Shown here: piece by piece, positions 8,021 to 15,091 of the stretch
Layout: each line of letters starts with the position of its first letter
Position numbering within the stretch: position 1 is the first letter of the stretch
Assembly: GCA_019322805.1 (NCBI GenBank)
Contig: JAHWIC010000001.1
Span: forward strand, 124,001-188,000
DNA: 64,000 nt
Source of the DNA: Candidatus Woesearchaeota archaeon
GTDB lineage: Archaea; Nanobdellota; Nanobdellia; Woesearchaeales; JAHWIC01
Direction of reading: 5' to 3'
The notes under the pieces: model-generated
Database searches by the model: none
What the model was told of the DNA's origin: nothing
Seen by the model: the letters and a program-made list of their open reading frames with translations, nothing else
Position numbers and translations under genes: made by a program

Positions 8021-9622
8021 TCATTTCAATCCACCTGCAAGTTTAATTGCCCTTAGGCATGCCTGGGCTTTTTTGTTTGTTTCATTGAATTCCTTTTGAG
8101 GAACAGAATCATAAACAATTCCAGCGCCAGCCCTAATGTATGCTTTGTTGTTCTTTAACTTTATTGTCCTTATAACTATACAGCTGTCAAAATCACCATT
8201 AGGAGTTATATAACCAACTGAGCCGCCATAAAAGCCTCGCTTTGTTTTTTCGACCTGTCTTATCAATTTCATAGCTTCTATTTTTGGTGCTCCTGTTAAT
8301 GTACCCATATTCATTGAAGCTAGGTAAGCATGCAATGCATCAAGGTCTTCTTTTAATTCACCTTTTACTGTTGAGACAAGATGCTGTACATGGCTGTATT
8401 TTTCAACTATGAATGGCTCAGTTGTTACCCTTGTTCCTGGTTTGCTTATTCTGGCTACATCATTCCTTGCTAAATCTATGAGCATTGTGTGCTCTGCAAG
8501 CTCTTTTCTGTCTATTTTCAGTTCTGTTTCGTATCTTGAATCGAGCTCCGGATCAATTTTATCGTTGATTATGCCTCTTGGCTTTGTTCCTGCTATAGGT
8601 CTTATCTCAACTGTTTTTTGCTCTTCACCCTGAACCCTTAAGTACATCTCCGGGCTGGAGCCAATAAGCATCCCATTCTGCCCGTTTATGTAAAACATAT
8701 ATGGGCTCGGGTTAAGGGTTCTTAGTGTCTGGTAAATATCAAGAGGCTCTGCATTGTAGTTTGTTATTATTGTTCTCGAGGGAACAACCTGGAAAACATC
8801 CCCCTGGAGGATGTGGCTTTTCAAAACCCTTACTGTGTCTTCAAATTCCCTTTTTTCTGTGTCTGTTTCAATTACTTGTTTCTTTGGCTTTAGCTTCTTT
8901 GCTTTCGGTGGCTTGAGCGTAAGGGCTTTTTCATAATTAGCTATTGTTTTAACGCACCTCTCATATATGTCTTTCCTATTGTTGTCTGTTATTAATGCAT
9001 TTGCTATAAGGTACATCTTTCCTTGTTTGTGGTCAATAAGGAATAGGTTATCTAGGAAGTATAATTCATAATCAGGATCCTTTAGAATATCTTGTTCGTT
9101 TTGCGGTAAATCTTCGAATTGATCGATGAAATCGTATGAGATTGCTCCAAACAAACCGCAATAGGGCATGATTGGTTTTGATGTTGGTGTGAATTTTAAT
9201 GCTACAGTTCTTATAATATCCATATGTGTTTTAAGTTTTAATCTTTTGTCTTCACTTACAACCTTTCTTGCTGGCTTAAGAATGCCTTTTATTGAATTTT
9301 TTTTGTAAACTGCTTTATCGCAAAACTTTAGGTCACCTTTCAATGATTTGATTGCTTTTTCACCCTGGGAATTTAAGGCTTTAATTTCAAACTCTTCCTT
9401 ATTTCCTGAAACTACTAAGCAAGGATTTGCAGAGCCTAAGCTTAATTCACCATACTTAGCTATTATGTCTGCTGATTCAAGCAGTATTGAGTTAGGTTTT
9501 CTGCCATAATTTGAGAGTTTTGAGAAGTATTCAATAGCGTTTTCTGGGGCTTCAACTACCTTAAACACCGGAATTATGGTGTTTAGCTTAGCTCTTTCTA
9601 TTAGCTCTTTAAACTGTTCCAT
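8021..9622 (-). CDS. trpE: Anthranilate synthase component I
   Basis: Converts chorismate and ammonia to anthranilate. Starting at the ATG at 9622 it has 533 residues and begins MEQFKELIERAKLN. The N-terminal part has the LLESAD segment, equivalent to the LLES feedback-inhibition motif. The C-terminal chorismate-binding domain shows GDVFQVVPSR, IGSSPEMYLRV, RPIAGTKPRG, ELAEHTMLIDLARND, and GTLTGAPKIEAMKLI. The same frame stays open for 59 more codons upstream, but that stretch overlaps the predicted TATA box and leader, so it is not taken as coding. First gene of the trp run. Confidence 0.96.
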   Translation of the reverse strand: MEQFKELIERAKLNTIIPVFKVVEAPENAIEYFSKLSNYGRKPNSILLESADIIAKYGELSLGSANPCLVVSGNKEEFEIKALNSQGEKAIKSLKGDLKFCDKAVYKKNSIKGILKPARKVVSEDKRLKLKTHMDIIRTVALKFTPTSKPIMPYCGLFGAISYDFIDQFEDLPQNEQDILKDPDYELYFLDNLFLIDHKQGKMYLIANALITDNNRKDIYERCVKTIANYEKALTLKPPKAKKLKPKKQVIETDTEKREFEDTVRVLKSHILQGDVFQVVPSRTIITNYNAEPLDIYQTLRTLNPSPYMFYINGQNGMLIGSSPEMYLRVQGEEQKTVEIRPIAGTKPRGIINDKIDPELDSRYETELKIDRKELAEHTMLIDLARNDVARISKPGTRVTTEPFIVEKYSHVQHLVSTVKGELKEDLDALHAYLASMNMGTLTGAPKIEAMKLIRQVEKTKRGFYGGSVGYITPNGDFDSCIVIRTIKLKNNKAYIRAGAGIVYDSVPQKEFNETNKKAQACLRAIKLAGGLK

Positions 9623-9692
9623 TTTATTGTAAAGTCCTCTATCATCTATAAAATGGAACCTACGAACGTTAGTGAGTATGGCTCCATTTTTA
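9616..9692 (-). promoter_or_regulatory. trpE leader with mutually exclusive hairpins
   Basis: Three segments, given as plus-strand positions: A 9680-9690, B 9649-9660, C 9616-9626. On the transcript, B pairs with A over 11 bp (one G-U), or with C over a perfect 11 bp (GTTCCATTTTA with TAAAATGGAAC). C contains the trpE start codon (9620-9622), so B-C would hide the start and A-B would release it. Loops are about 19 and 22 bases. This is the layout of a translational switch; the signal it senses is unknown. Confidence 0.65.
9646..9687 (-). CDS. Possible 13-residue leader ORF upstream of trpE
   Basis: ATG at 9685-9687 and TAG at 9646-9648 encode MEPYSLTFVGSIL. The ORF runs through segment A, the A-B loop and segment B of the leader switch, so a ribosome on it would change which hairpin forms. 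It contains Tyr and Phe but no Trp codon, which argues against classical Trp attenuation. There is no strong ribosome-binding site, and translation is unproven. Confidence 0.3.
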   Translation of the reverse strand: MEPYSLTFVGSIL

Positions 9693-9730
9693 ATGCGCGA
9701 ACCCCCTTCCTCTCGTCTAATCCTGGTCTT

Positions 9731-9738
9731 TATATAAA
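9731..9738 (-). promoter_or_regulatory. TATA box of the trp operon
   Basis: The minus strand reads AAAACTTTATATAAAGACC, a good archaeal BRE/TATA match. Transcription would begin about 25 bases downstream, near 9710, giving a leader of about 90 bases before the trpE ATG. That places leader segments A, B and C inside the transcript. Confidence 0.6.
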
Positions 9739-9986
9739 GTTTTGTGTTTAATTGCGGGTGGTGAAAGTGGAAATAGGGGTAAATAGGGCTAGATTTCATC
9801 CTAAATCACCTAAAAGAGCATATTTTATTAAATAAAGGCTGAATTGTGGTTTTTTAACTAAATAAATCTTAAAGAAATCTTCAATGTCGCCAAAGACAAT
9901 CACTTTTCATTTTAAAACCACAATAGAAACTAAGATGAACTTATATTTAAGGGTGTCGGTTTGGTATATTTGAGTTGTTTATAAAG

Positions 9987-10058
9987 GCCCAGCCACCAAT
10001 GGCAGTCGACGGTCACCCGTAGGGGGCAACCCCCGCCTCGCCGGCGCCATGGCTGGAC
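9987..10058 (+). ncRNA. GC-rich structured RNA candidate
   Basis: A GC-rich island in AT-rich sequence. It folds into one long bulged hairpin: CCAGCC (9989-9994) with GGCTGG (10051-10056), ATGGC (9999-10003) with GCCAT (10046-10050), and an apical GGGGG-CAA-CCCCC. A TATA-like TATATT at 9965-9970 lies about 20-24 bases upstream and a T-rich stretch follows, favouring the plus strand. I cannot assign it to tRNA, 5S, SRP or RNase P. An H/ACA-type guide RNA is possible but not shown. It ends two bases before the stop codon of the neighbouring minus-strand gene. Confidence 0.4.
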
Positions 10059-10059
10059 T

Positions 10060-10506
10060 TTATTTAAAGATCTGGTTCACAACTTCTAGTGCCTTTTCCC
10101 TTTTAGCTGGGAATGCTGCTATGCTAATCTTTATATGAAAGCAGTTACCAGAATCAGTTATCCAGATTTCATTATTCAGGAGCTTTTCTTTATCCAATCT
10201 TATGAAGAAGTTGCGCTCATTATCAAGCCTTGATTCAGCCTGCTTTAGCAAAAGTTCTTTTTGTTCCTGGCTTAAGGATTCTTTCAGCTTCTCCAAGAAA
10301 CCGTTTATGTGCCTGTCTTTTTCCAAAACAATCTCATAGGTTTTGATTTTTTTATTGTTAAAGCCAATTGCTGTATCTTCATTTAGTTTTATTTTTTCTT
10401 CTTTTAGGTTAAAATGAACCAGAGAAAGTAACTTGTTGAAGATTTTTTCGCGATCTTCCTCTTCATGGATGAATACGCTAACCTTTATTTGGTGGGCGAG
10501 TTTCAT
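10060..10506 (-). CDS. Archaeal RNA-binding protein, exosome-associated type (COG1325-like)
   Basis: With the ATG at 10506 the protein has 148 residues and begins MKLAHQIKVSVFIHEEED. Conserved-looking segments are KAR-like GFNNKKIKTYEIVLEKDRH, LLLKQAESRLDNERNFFIRLDKE, ITDSGNCFHIKISIAAFPAKREKAL. This matches my memory of the small archaeal RNA-binding domain family annotated as a predicted exosome subunit; it is a recalled family pattern, not a search result. A further in-frame ATG at 10560 would add 18 residues. It probably acts in RNA processing in the cytoplasm. Confidence 0.65.
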   Translation of the reverse strand: MKLAHQIKVSVFIHEEEDREKIFNKLLSLVHFNLKEEKIKLNEDTAIGFNNKKIKTYEIVLEKDRHINGFLEKLKESLSQEQKELLLKQAESRLDNERNFFIRLDKEKLLNNEIWITDSGNCFHIKISIAAFPAKREKALEVVNQIFK

Positions 10507-10825
10507 AGCAAGGTTTTGTTTTTCGTTATTTAATAATCTTTTCATCAATTTAAAAATCAATATTAAGGATCAATTTAAAAAAATCAATATCAAAAAAATA
10601 AATCTGAGTTTTGCCTTCTTCCTTTGTTTAAAGCAAAACTCATCTGCTCCCGTTTCTTAATGAAAGGGAATAGGATGAAAATTCCTTTAACATGCGATAA
10701 AAAGGAATTTTCAGAATTATTTTTTTATTTCATTGATGATTTTTTTACTGTTCTTAACCCCAATATTTTCAGATTAATTATAAATTTTAGAAACCTTTTT
10801 ATAAGCGCTCTTTAGATTACAACTT

Positions 10826-11767
10826 ATGAAACACACTCTAAAGATAACACTTATTCTTGTAGCAATATTTCTGATATCGCAGGTTGTAGGCTTGGCAATA
10901 ACAGGCGAGTACATAAACATAGAAGAAAAGACGGTTATTGATGAAACAGGGAAAGAGGTTGTAGTAAAAGATCTAAGTTATGTTGAACTGCCGTATATAA
11001 GCAGGCCTGTTGTTGAGGAAAGCACTTCATTCCTGTATATAATGAGTGCTGTGTTGATAGGTACTTTGTTGGTATTGATTCTGATAAAATTCAAAAAAGT
11101 AAATATCTGGCGCTTTTGGTTTTTCCTTGCTGTATGGATCTGCCTGACAGTTGCATTAGGGGCTTTTATTCCAAGCAGGATTGCGGCTATTGTTGGATTT
11201 GTGTTTGCTGGCTTAAAGGTTTTAAGGCCAACTGTAGTCATACATAATCTGACTGAGGTGTTTGTTTATGGCGGCTTAGCTGCAATATTTGTTCCAATAA
11301 TGAATCTGTTTGCTGCTGCTATGCTGCTTGTGTTAATCTCTATCTATGATATGTATGCTGTATGGAAAAGCAAACATATGGTCAAACTTGCAAAGTTTGT
11401 GTCTAGCTCTAAGTTATTTGCTGGTTTGGCTATTCCTTACAAAAAACCAAAAAAAGGCAAAATGGTTAAGGTAAAAGAAAAAGCAAAAGGAATTTTAAAG
11501 AGGGGTAAGGTGCGCGTAGCAATCTTAGGCGGAGGAGATATAGGATTTCCATTATTATTCAGCGGAGTGGTTATGAAAACCCTTATCCTTGACAGCTATC
11601 TGGTGGGTTTCTTGAAAACATTGATTGTATCTGTTTTTGCAAGTATTGCATTACTATGGCTGCTTATCAAAGGAAAGAAAGAGCATTTTTATCCAGCAAT
11701 GCCTTTCTTGAGTGCTGGATGTTTTTTAGGGTATGCAGTAGTTTTATTGGTTAGTCTCTTCTTTTGA
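10826..11767 (+). CDS. Presenilin/signal-peptide-peptidase-like intramembrane protease
   Basis: 313 residues with a hydrophobic N-terminus and about nine predicted membrane segments. The two catalytic aspartates of A22/GxGD proteases are visible: ISIYDMYAVWKSKHM (YD motif, about residues 172-186) and LGGGDIGFPLLFSGV (GxGD, about 233-247). The C-terminal AMPFLSAG is a variant of the PAL motif. Archaeal PSH proteins cleave substrates within the membrane. A TATA-like TTTTTATAAG about 24 bases before the start predicts a nearly leaderless mRNA. The 3' end overlaps the convergent MBL gene by 24 bases. Confidence 0.88.
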   Translation: MKHTLKITLILVAIFLISQVVGLAITGEYINIEEKTVIDETGKEVVVKDLSYVELPYISRPVVEESTSFLYIMSAVLIGTLLVLILIKFKKVNIWRFWFFLAVWICLTVALGAFIPSRIAAIVGFVFAGLKVLRPTVVIHNLTEVFVYGGLAAIFVPIMNLFAAAMLLVLISIYDMYAVWKSKHMVKLAKFVSSSKLFAGLAIPYKKPKKGKMVKVKEKAKGILKRGKVRVAILGGGDIGFPLLFSGVVMKTLILDSYLVGFLKTLIVSVFASIALLWLLIKGKKEHFYPAMPFLSAGCFLGYAVVLLVSLFF

Positions 11768-12814
11768 TTCTTCTTGAAGAAATATATCTTTCAGGGTTTT
11801 TTCGCTGCCAAGAACCTCCTCTGGTTCTTCTACAGTCTGCTGCTCTTCTGGTGTTTCCTGCGGCTCAGGTTCTTTTGTTATTTCTTCTTTTGGCTCTGGT
11901 TCCTTAGATAACTGAGGTTCAGGTTCTTTTTGTTCTGGCTCGGGCTCTTTCTGCTTAGATTCTTCTTTCTTAACCTCAGTAATCTCTACTCCCTTCTTCT
12001 TAGGAAAAGAAACTAATGTTCTTTGACCTTTATCAATAGCATACGAAAGCGGATTTATTATCATGCCGTCTTTTGCAGCAATTGTCTGCACGCCTGTTTG
12101 TTTTTGTATTTCCCTTACTGTATAAAGAGGATCAGCTTCCAGCATCTTTATTCCAAAATGAGTTATTATTGCCAGCCTAGGTTTGACTTCCTTGATTATC
12201 TTAGCAGCATCCTCGCAGTTTAGATGATCATTTGAATCTGATTTTTTTGGGTTTGTTACATTAAGGATTAGTATGTTTGAGCCTTTGTACTGCTCTACTA
12301 AATCGAGAGAATATGTTGTGTCAGCAAGGTATGATAAAGTAAATTTTGGGGTAAAAAATTTAAATCCAATTGTATGTGGATCAGAGTGCCTGCACCTTAA
12401 AGCCTGGACTTCAACCTCATTTATCCCTACACGCTGGCCAGCCTCTAAAACAATAAACCTTTCCAAACAGCCTTTATAGAAGTCAAATAATCTCTGCTGA
12501 TAATCATCAGAGCCATTTATTACTGTTTTGTTTGCTACAACAACTCCTTTTTTATCAAAGCCGCGATAAGTCATTGTATCTATAACTGCATTAAGGTCGT
12601 TTGAGTGTATTAAATGAGCATGGCTTACAAAAACAGCAGTGTTTGCCCTTATATTTACACCGCACTGCCTTGCAAATTGCAATGAACCTGGTCCGGGGTC
12701 GATATGAAACTGGTTTTCTCCTATATTTAGGACTATTCCGCCGGAATTGCGTATCTGTCTGCCTACTACAAACGAATCTCCCGCAGTTCCTAAGAATATT
12801 ATTGACGAAGCTAT
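11744..12814 (-). CDS. MBL-fold metal-dependent hydrolase with charged tail
   Basis: The conserved N-terminus (IIFLGTAGDSFVVG, about residues 5-18, then HIDPGPGSLQF) lies upstream of the first TTG at 12682, so the gene must start near 12814-12820. No ATG, GTG or TTG is available there; the best candidate is ATA (12812-12814), 5 bases after a GGGGG tract. The metal site is FVSHAHLIHSNDLN, with later His at ITHFGIKM. The last 90 residues are a Pro/Glu/Lys-rich tail. The RNase Z/MBL superfamily is clear, but the substrate is unknown. Confidence 0.75.
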   Translation of the reverse strand: MASSIIFLGTAGDSFVVGRQIRNSGGIVLNIGENQFHIDPGPGSLQFARQCGVNIRANTAVFVSHAHLIHSNDLNAVIDTMTYRGFDKKGVVVANKTVINGSDDYQQRLFDFYKGCLERFIVLEAGQRVGINEVEVQALRCRHSDPHTIGFKFFTPKFTLSYLADTTYSLDLVEQYKGSNILILNVTNPKKSDSNDHLNCEDAAKIIKEVKPRLAIITHFGIKMLEADPLYTVREIQKQTGVQTIAAKDGMIINPLSYAIDKGQRTLVSFPKKKGVEITEVKKEESKQKEPEPEQKEPEPQLSKEPEPKEEITKEPEPQETPEEQQTVEEPEEVLGSEKTLKDIFLQEESKEETNQ

Positions 12815-12861
12815 TTTAACCCCCTAAGAATGATTATTTCTGTAAAGTTAATAAAAGTTTC

Positions 12862-12906
12862 GAAATTGCGAAGCAATTTCAAACCTCAAAAATGCGAAGT
12901 ATTTTT
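12862..12906. repeat. Two tandem GCGAAG-tipped hairpins
   Basis: GAAATT-GCGAAGC-AATTTC (12862-12880) is followed by AAAAAT-GCGAAGT-ATTTTT (12888-12906), between the 5' end of the MBL gene and the SRP RNA promoter. Both have A/T stems and the GCGAAGC-type tip seen elsewhere. They may insulate the two divergent transcription units; function not shown. Confidence 0.45.
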
Positions 12907-12967
12907 GTTGTTTGTGATTTTTGACGATTTTTGAGTAAGATTTAAAAAATCAGGCATATTCTAGGCC

Positions 12968-13246
12968 TTTGGGCAAGCTAGGCTGGGAGGTTAGCGCTCT
13001 CCTGTCACTGTAAACACGCTTTAGACAGAGTCGAAGCCCAGGAAAAGATATAGGCGTAGTATATCAGTCTTGATTTGGACTATGAGGCTTTGTCCTATTG
13101 GACTGGTGTCTTAAGGAATTGGGTCAGGCTGGGAACAGAGCAGCCCTAACTTCTGATATTGGTGCTTTTAGGGTAGCGGAGCTGAGAAGAAATCGAGGTA
13201 ACTGGTGTATTATGTTTGTATCGATTTTTGGGCGCGCTTGCCCACT
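12968..13246 (+). ncRNA. 7S signal recognition particle RNA
   Basis: Terminal helix: GGGCAAGC (12971-12978) pairs with GCTTGCCC (13236-13243). The diagnostic helix 8 is at about 13123-13152: GGGTCAGG on the 5' side, a GGAA-containing apex, and AGAGCAGCCC on the 3' side, the SRP54 binding site. An Alu-domain-like 5' region with GGCTGGGAGG follows helix 1. Upstream is an AT-rich stretch (ATTTAAAAAATC) that can act as a TATA box, and a T-rich run follows the 3' end. Length of about 280 bases fits archaeal SRP RNAs. It targets membrane and secreted proteins to SecYE-beta. Confidence 0.93.
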
Positions 13247-13264
13247 TTATTTTTCTGAAAGAAC

Positions 13265-14167
13265 TCACTCTACATAACTCAGCCAATCTTCATACTTAGG
13301 ATTCTTTCCATGAACAATATCAAGGAATTTCTCTTTCAGTTTTGAAGTGATTGGTCCTGCTTTTCCGTCTCCTATTCGCTTGTCATCTAATTGAGCTATA
13401 GGAGCAACTTCAGCAGCAGTTCCAGTAAAGAAAGCTTCATCTGCATTCTTCATGTCTTCTGGAGTTAATGTAGTTTCTTCTACTTCAATTCCTTCGTCTT
13501 TAGCTAACTGGATTATTGATTTGCGAGTTATTCCTTGCAGAATATTTCCCAGTTTTGGTGTAAGAATCTTTCCATCCTTAACTATGAAAAAGTTCTCGCC
13601 AGGCCCTTCTGCAATATTGCCTTGGTAATCCAGCAATAAAGCTTCCTTGAAACCAGCAGCTTTAGCCTCACAACTAGCAAAAATAGAGTTAACATAATGA
13701 CCACAAATCTTGCATTCTGCATGGGTTGATTTAGGATGGATTCTAGTAAAACTAGATGTTTTAACCTTAACTGCTCCTTCTCCTAAGTATGAACCCCATA
13801 GCCAAACTGCAATTGAGCAATTAACGGGTGCTCCATGAGGATCAAGACCCATTTTTCCATAGCCGTAAAAGAATATTGGCCTTATGTAGCCTGTTTTTAT
13901 TTTGTTTACTTTAATGGTCTCTAAAATAGCCTTGCTTATCTCTTCCTTTGTATAAGGAACTTTCATAAAAGCTTTTTTTGCTCCATCAAATAATCTATCA
14001 ATATGAGCCTTTAATCTAAAAACAGCTGGTCCTTTAGGTGTTTCATAGAAACGAATGCCTTCAAAAACTCCTAAGCCATAATGCAATGTATGGCAAAGTA
14101 CATGAATCTTAGCGTCTTTCCAATCAACTAGTTTTCCATCCATCCAGATTTTGTCTACTTCGTCCAT
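13265..14167 (-). CDS. ilvE: Branched-chain amino acid aminotransferase
   Basis: Last step of Leu, Ile and Val synthesis. 300 residues, PLP fold class IV. KIWMDGKLVDW and LHYGLGVFEGIRFYET at the N-terminus, RPIFFYGYGKMGLDP, the PLP-lysine region KAAGFKEALLLDYQGNIAEGPGENFFIV, and TLTPEDMKNADEAFFTGTAAEV are all as expected. It has its own AT-rich promoter (TTTTTAAATAAAAA at about 14200-14213) and a GGGGGAT ribosome-binding site. Confidence 0.95.
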   Translation of the reverse strand: MDEVDKIWMDGKLVDWKDAKIHVLCHTLHYGLGVFEGIRFYETPKGPAVFRLKAHIDRLFDGAKKAFMKVPYTKEEISKAILETIKVNKIKTGYIRPIFFYGYGKMGLDPHGAPVNCSIAVWLWGSYLGEGAVKVKTSSFTRIHPKSTHAECKICGHYVNSIFASCEAKAAGFKEALLLDYQGNIAEGPGENFFIVKDGKILTPKLGNILQGITRKSIIQLAKDEGIEVEETTLTPEDMKNADEAFFTGTAAEVAPIAQLDDKRIGDGKAGPITSKLKEKFLDIVHGKNPKYEDWLSYVE

Positions 14168-14218
14168 AATATCCCCCTTAGTCTGAAAAATAACGGATTT
14201 TTATTTAAAAACCTTTTG

Positions 14219-15088
14219 TTACAATAAGGACAAAAATTTAAGAATTAGAGGTATTGTTATTATTGCTAACACGGTGCTGATAAAGACGGTTGAAGCTACA
14301 ATATGCTGATCACGTTTGTATTTCTCTGAAAGGATTATGGAGAATAATGCAGCTGGCATTGTTGATTGCAAAATTATTATATTCCTGGTTATACCTGTAA
14401 TGCCTAAAATAATTACATACAGAATTGATATCAAAAAACCTAAAGCAAACCTAGATAATGCTGCTGTTATGGCAGTCTTATAATGATGTATCTTAACAGA
14501 AGACAACCGTATGCCTAAAATAATAAGTTGCAAAGGTATTGCTGCCTGACCAAGTAAATGTATTGGTTTAAAGATAGCTTCAGGAACAGGAATTTTGTAA
14601 ACAGCAAATATGATACCAAGAACAACTGCATAAATCAAAGGCAACTTAAATATTTCTTGAAAATGAGTTTTTTTAGCTGCTATGTAAACACCAAGGCTAA
14701 AGATAATCAAGGAAACTGTCGCACTATAAAGGATTGCTCTAGACAAACCTCCATCACCAAAAGCAAAAAGAGCAACAGGAAAGCCGATATTAGCTGTATT
14801 CATAAACATGATTGGCAGGTACATGCCGCGCTGCTTGAACTTTCTAGCCTTAAACACAAAGTATAGAATTAGTCCTGCGCCTAGTATAACAACTGCTGCT
14901 GATGAAAACAGATGTAAGAAATCTGATAAGATAAATTCATTCTGCACCATTGAAGTGAAAACCAATGCCGGGATTGTAAGGTAAACAGATAGACTAACTA
15001 AGGGGTCTAGGCTAATTTTCTTTAGTTTACCGAAGATAAAAGATACTATTATTACAAAGAAAACAGGGATTATGACATTTAGTACCAT
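14219..15088 (-). CDS. AEC (auxin efflux carrier) family permease
   Basis: 289 residues with about ten hydrophobic segments, beginning MVLNVIIPVFFVIIVSFIFG. The LTIPALVFTSMV and MFMNTANIGFPVALFAFG segments match the two conserved half-repeat regions of AEC carriers, including the NTANIGFP motif. Members export or import organic acids and auxin-like compounds. The gene starts 3 bases after the ilvD stop, so it is probably cotranscribed with ilvD. A link to branched-chain keto acids or amino acids is inferred from position only. Confidence 0.82.
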   Translation of the reverse strand: MVLNVIIPVFFVIIVSFIFGKLKKISLDPLVSLSVYLTIPALVFTSMVQNEFILSDFLHLFSSAAVVILGAGLILYFVFKARKFKQRGMYLPIMFMNTANIGFPVALFAFGDGGLSRAILYSATVSLIIFSLGVYIAAKKTHFQEIFKLPLIYAVVLGIIFAVYKIPVPEAIFKPIHLLGQAAIPLQLIILGIRLSSVKIHHYKTAITAALSRFALGFLISILYVIILGITGITRNIIILQSTMPAALFSIILSEKYKRDQHIVASTVFISTVLAIITIPLILKFLSLL

Positions 15089-15091
15089 TGT

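Noticed and set aside
9616..9740. T-box or Trp-codon attenuator upstream of trpE
   Set aside because: No T-box consensus, and the only leader ORF has no Trp codon; the hairpin switch fits better.
9623..9799. 59-residue N-terminal extension of trpE
   Set aside because: The frame is open, but it covers the predicted TATA box and the paired leader segments, and family members start near MEQF.
10561..10825. Small ORFs at 10433-10815 on the plus strand
   Set aside because: AT-rich frames without ribosome-binding sites or conserved features; the only clear signal here is the presenilin promoter at about 10795-10804.
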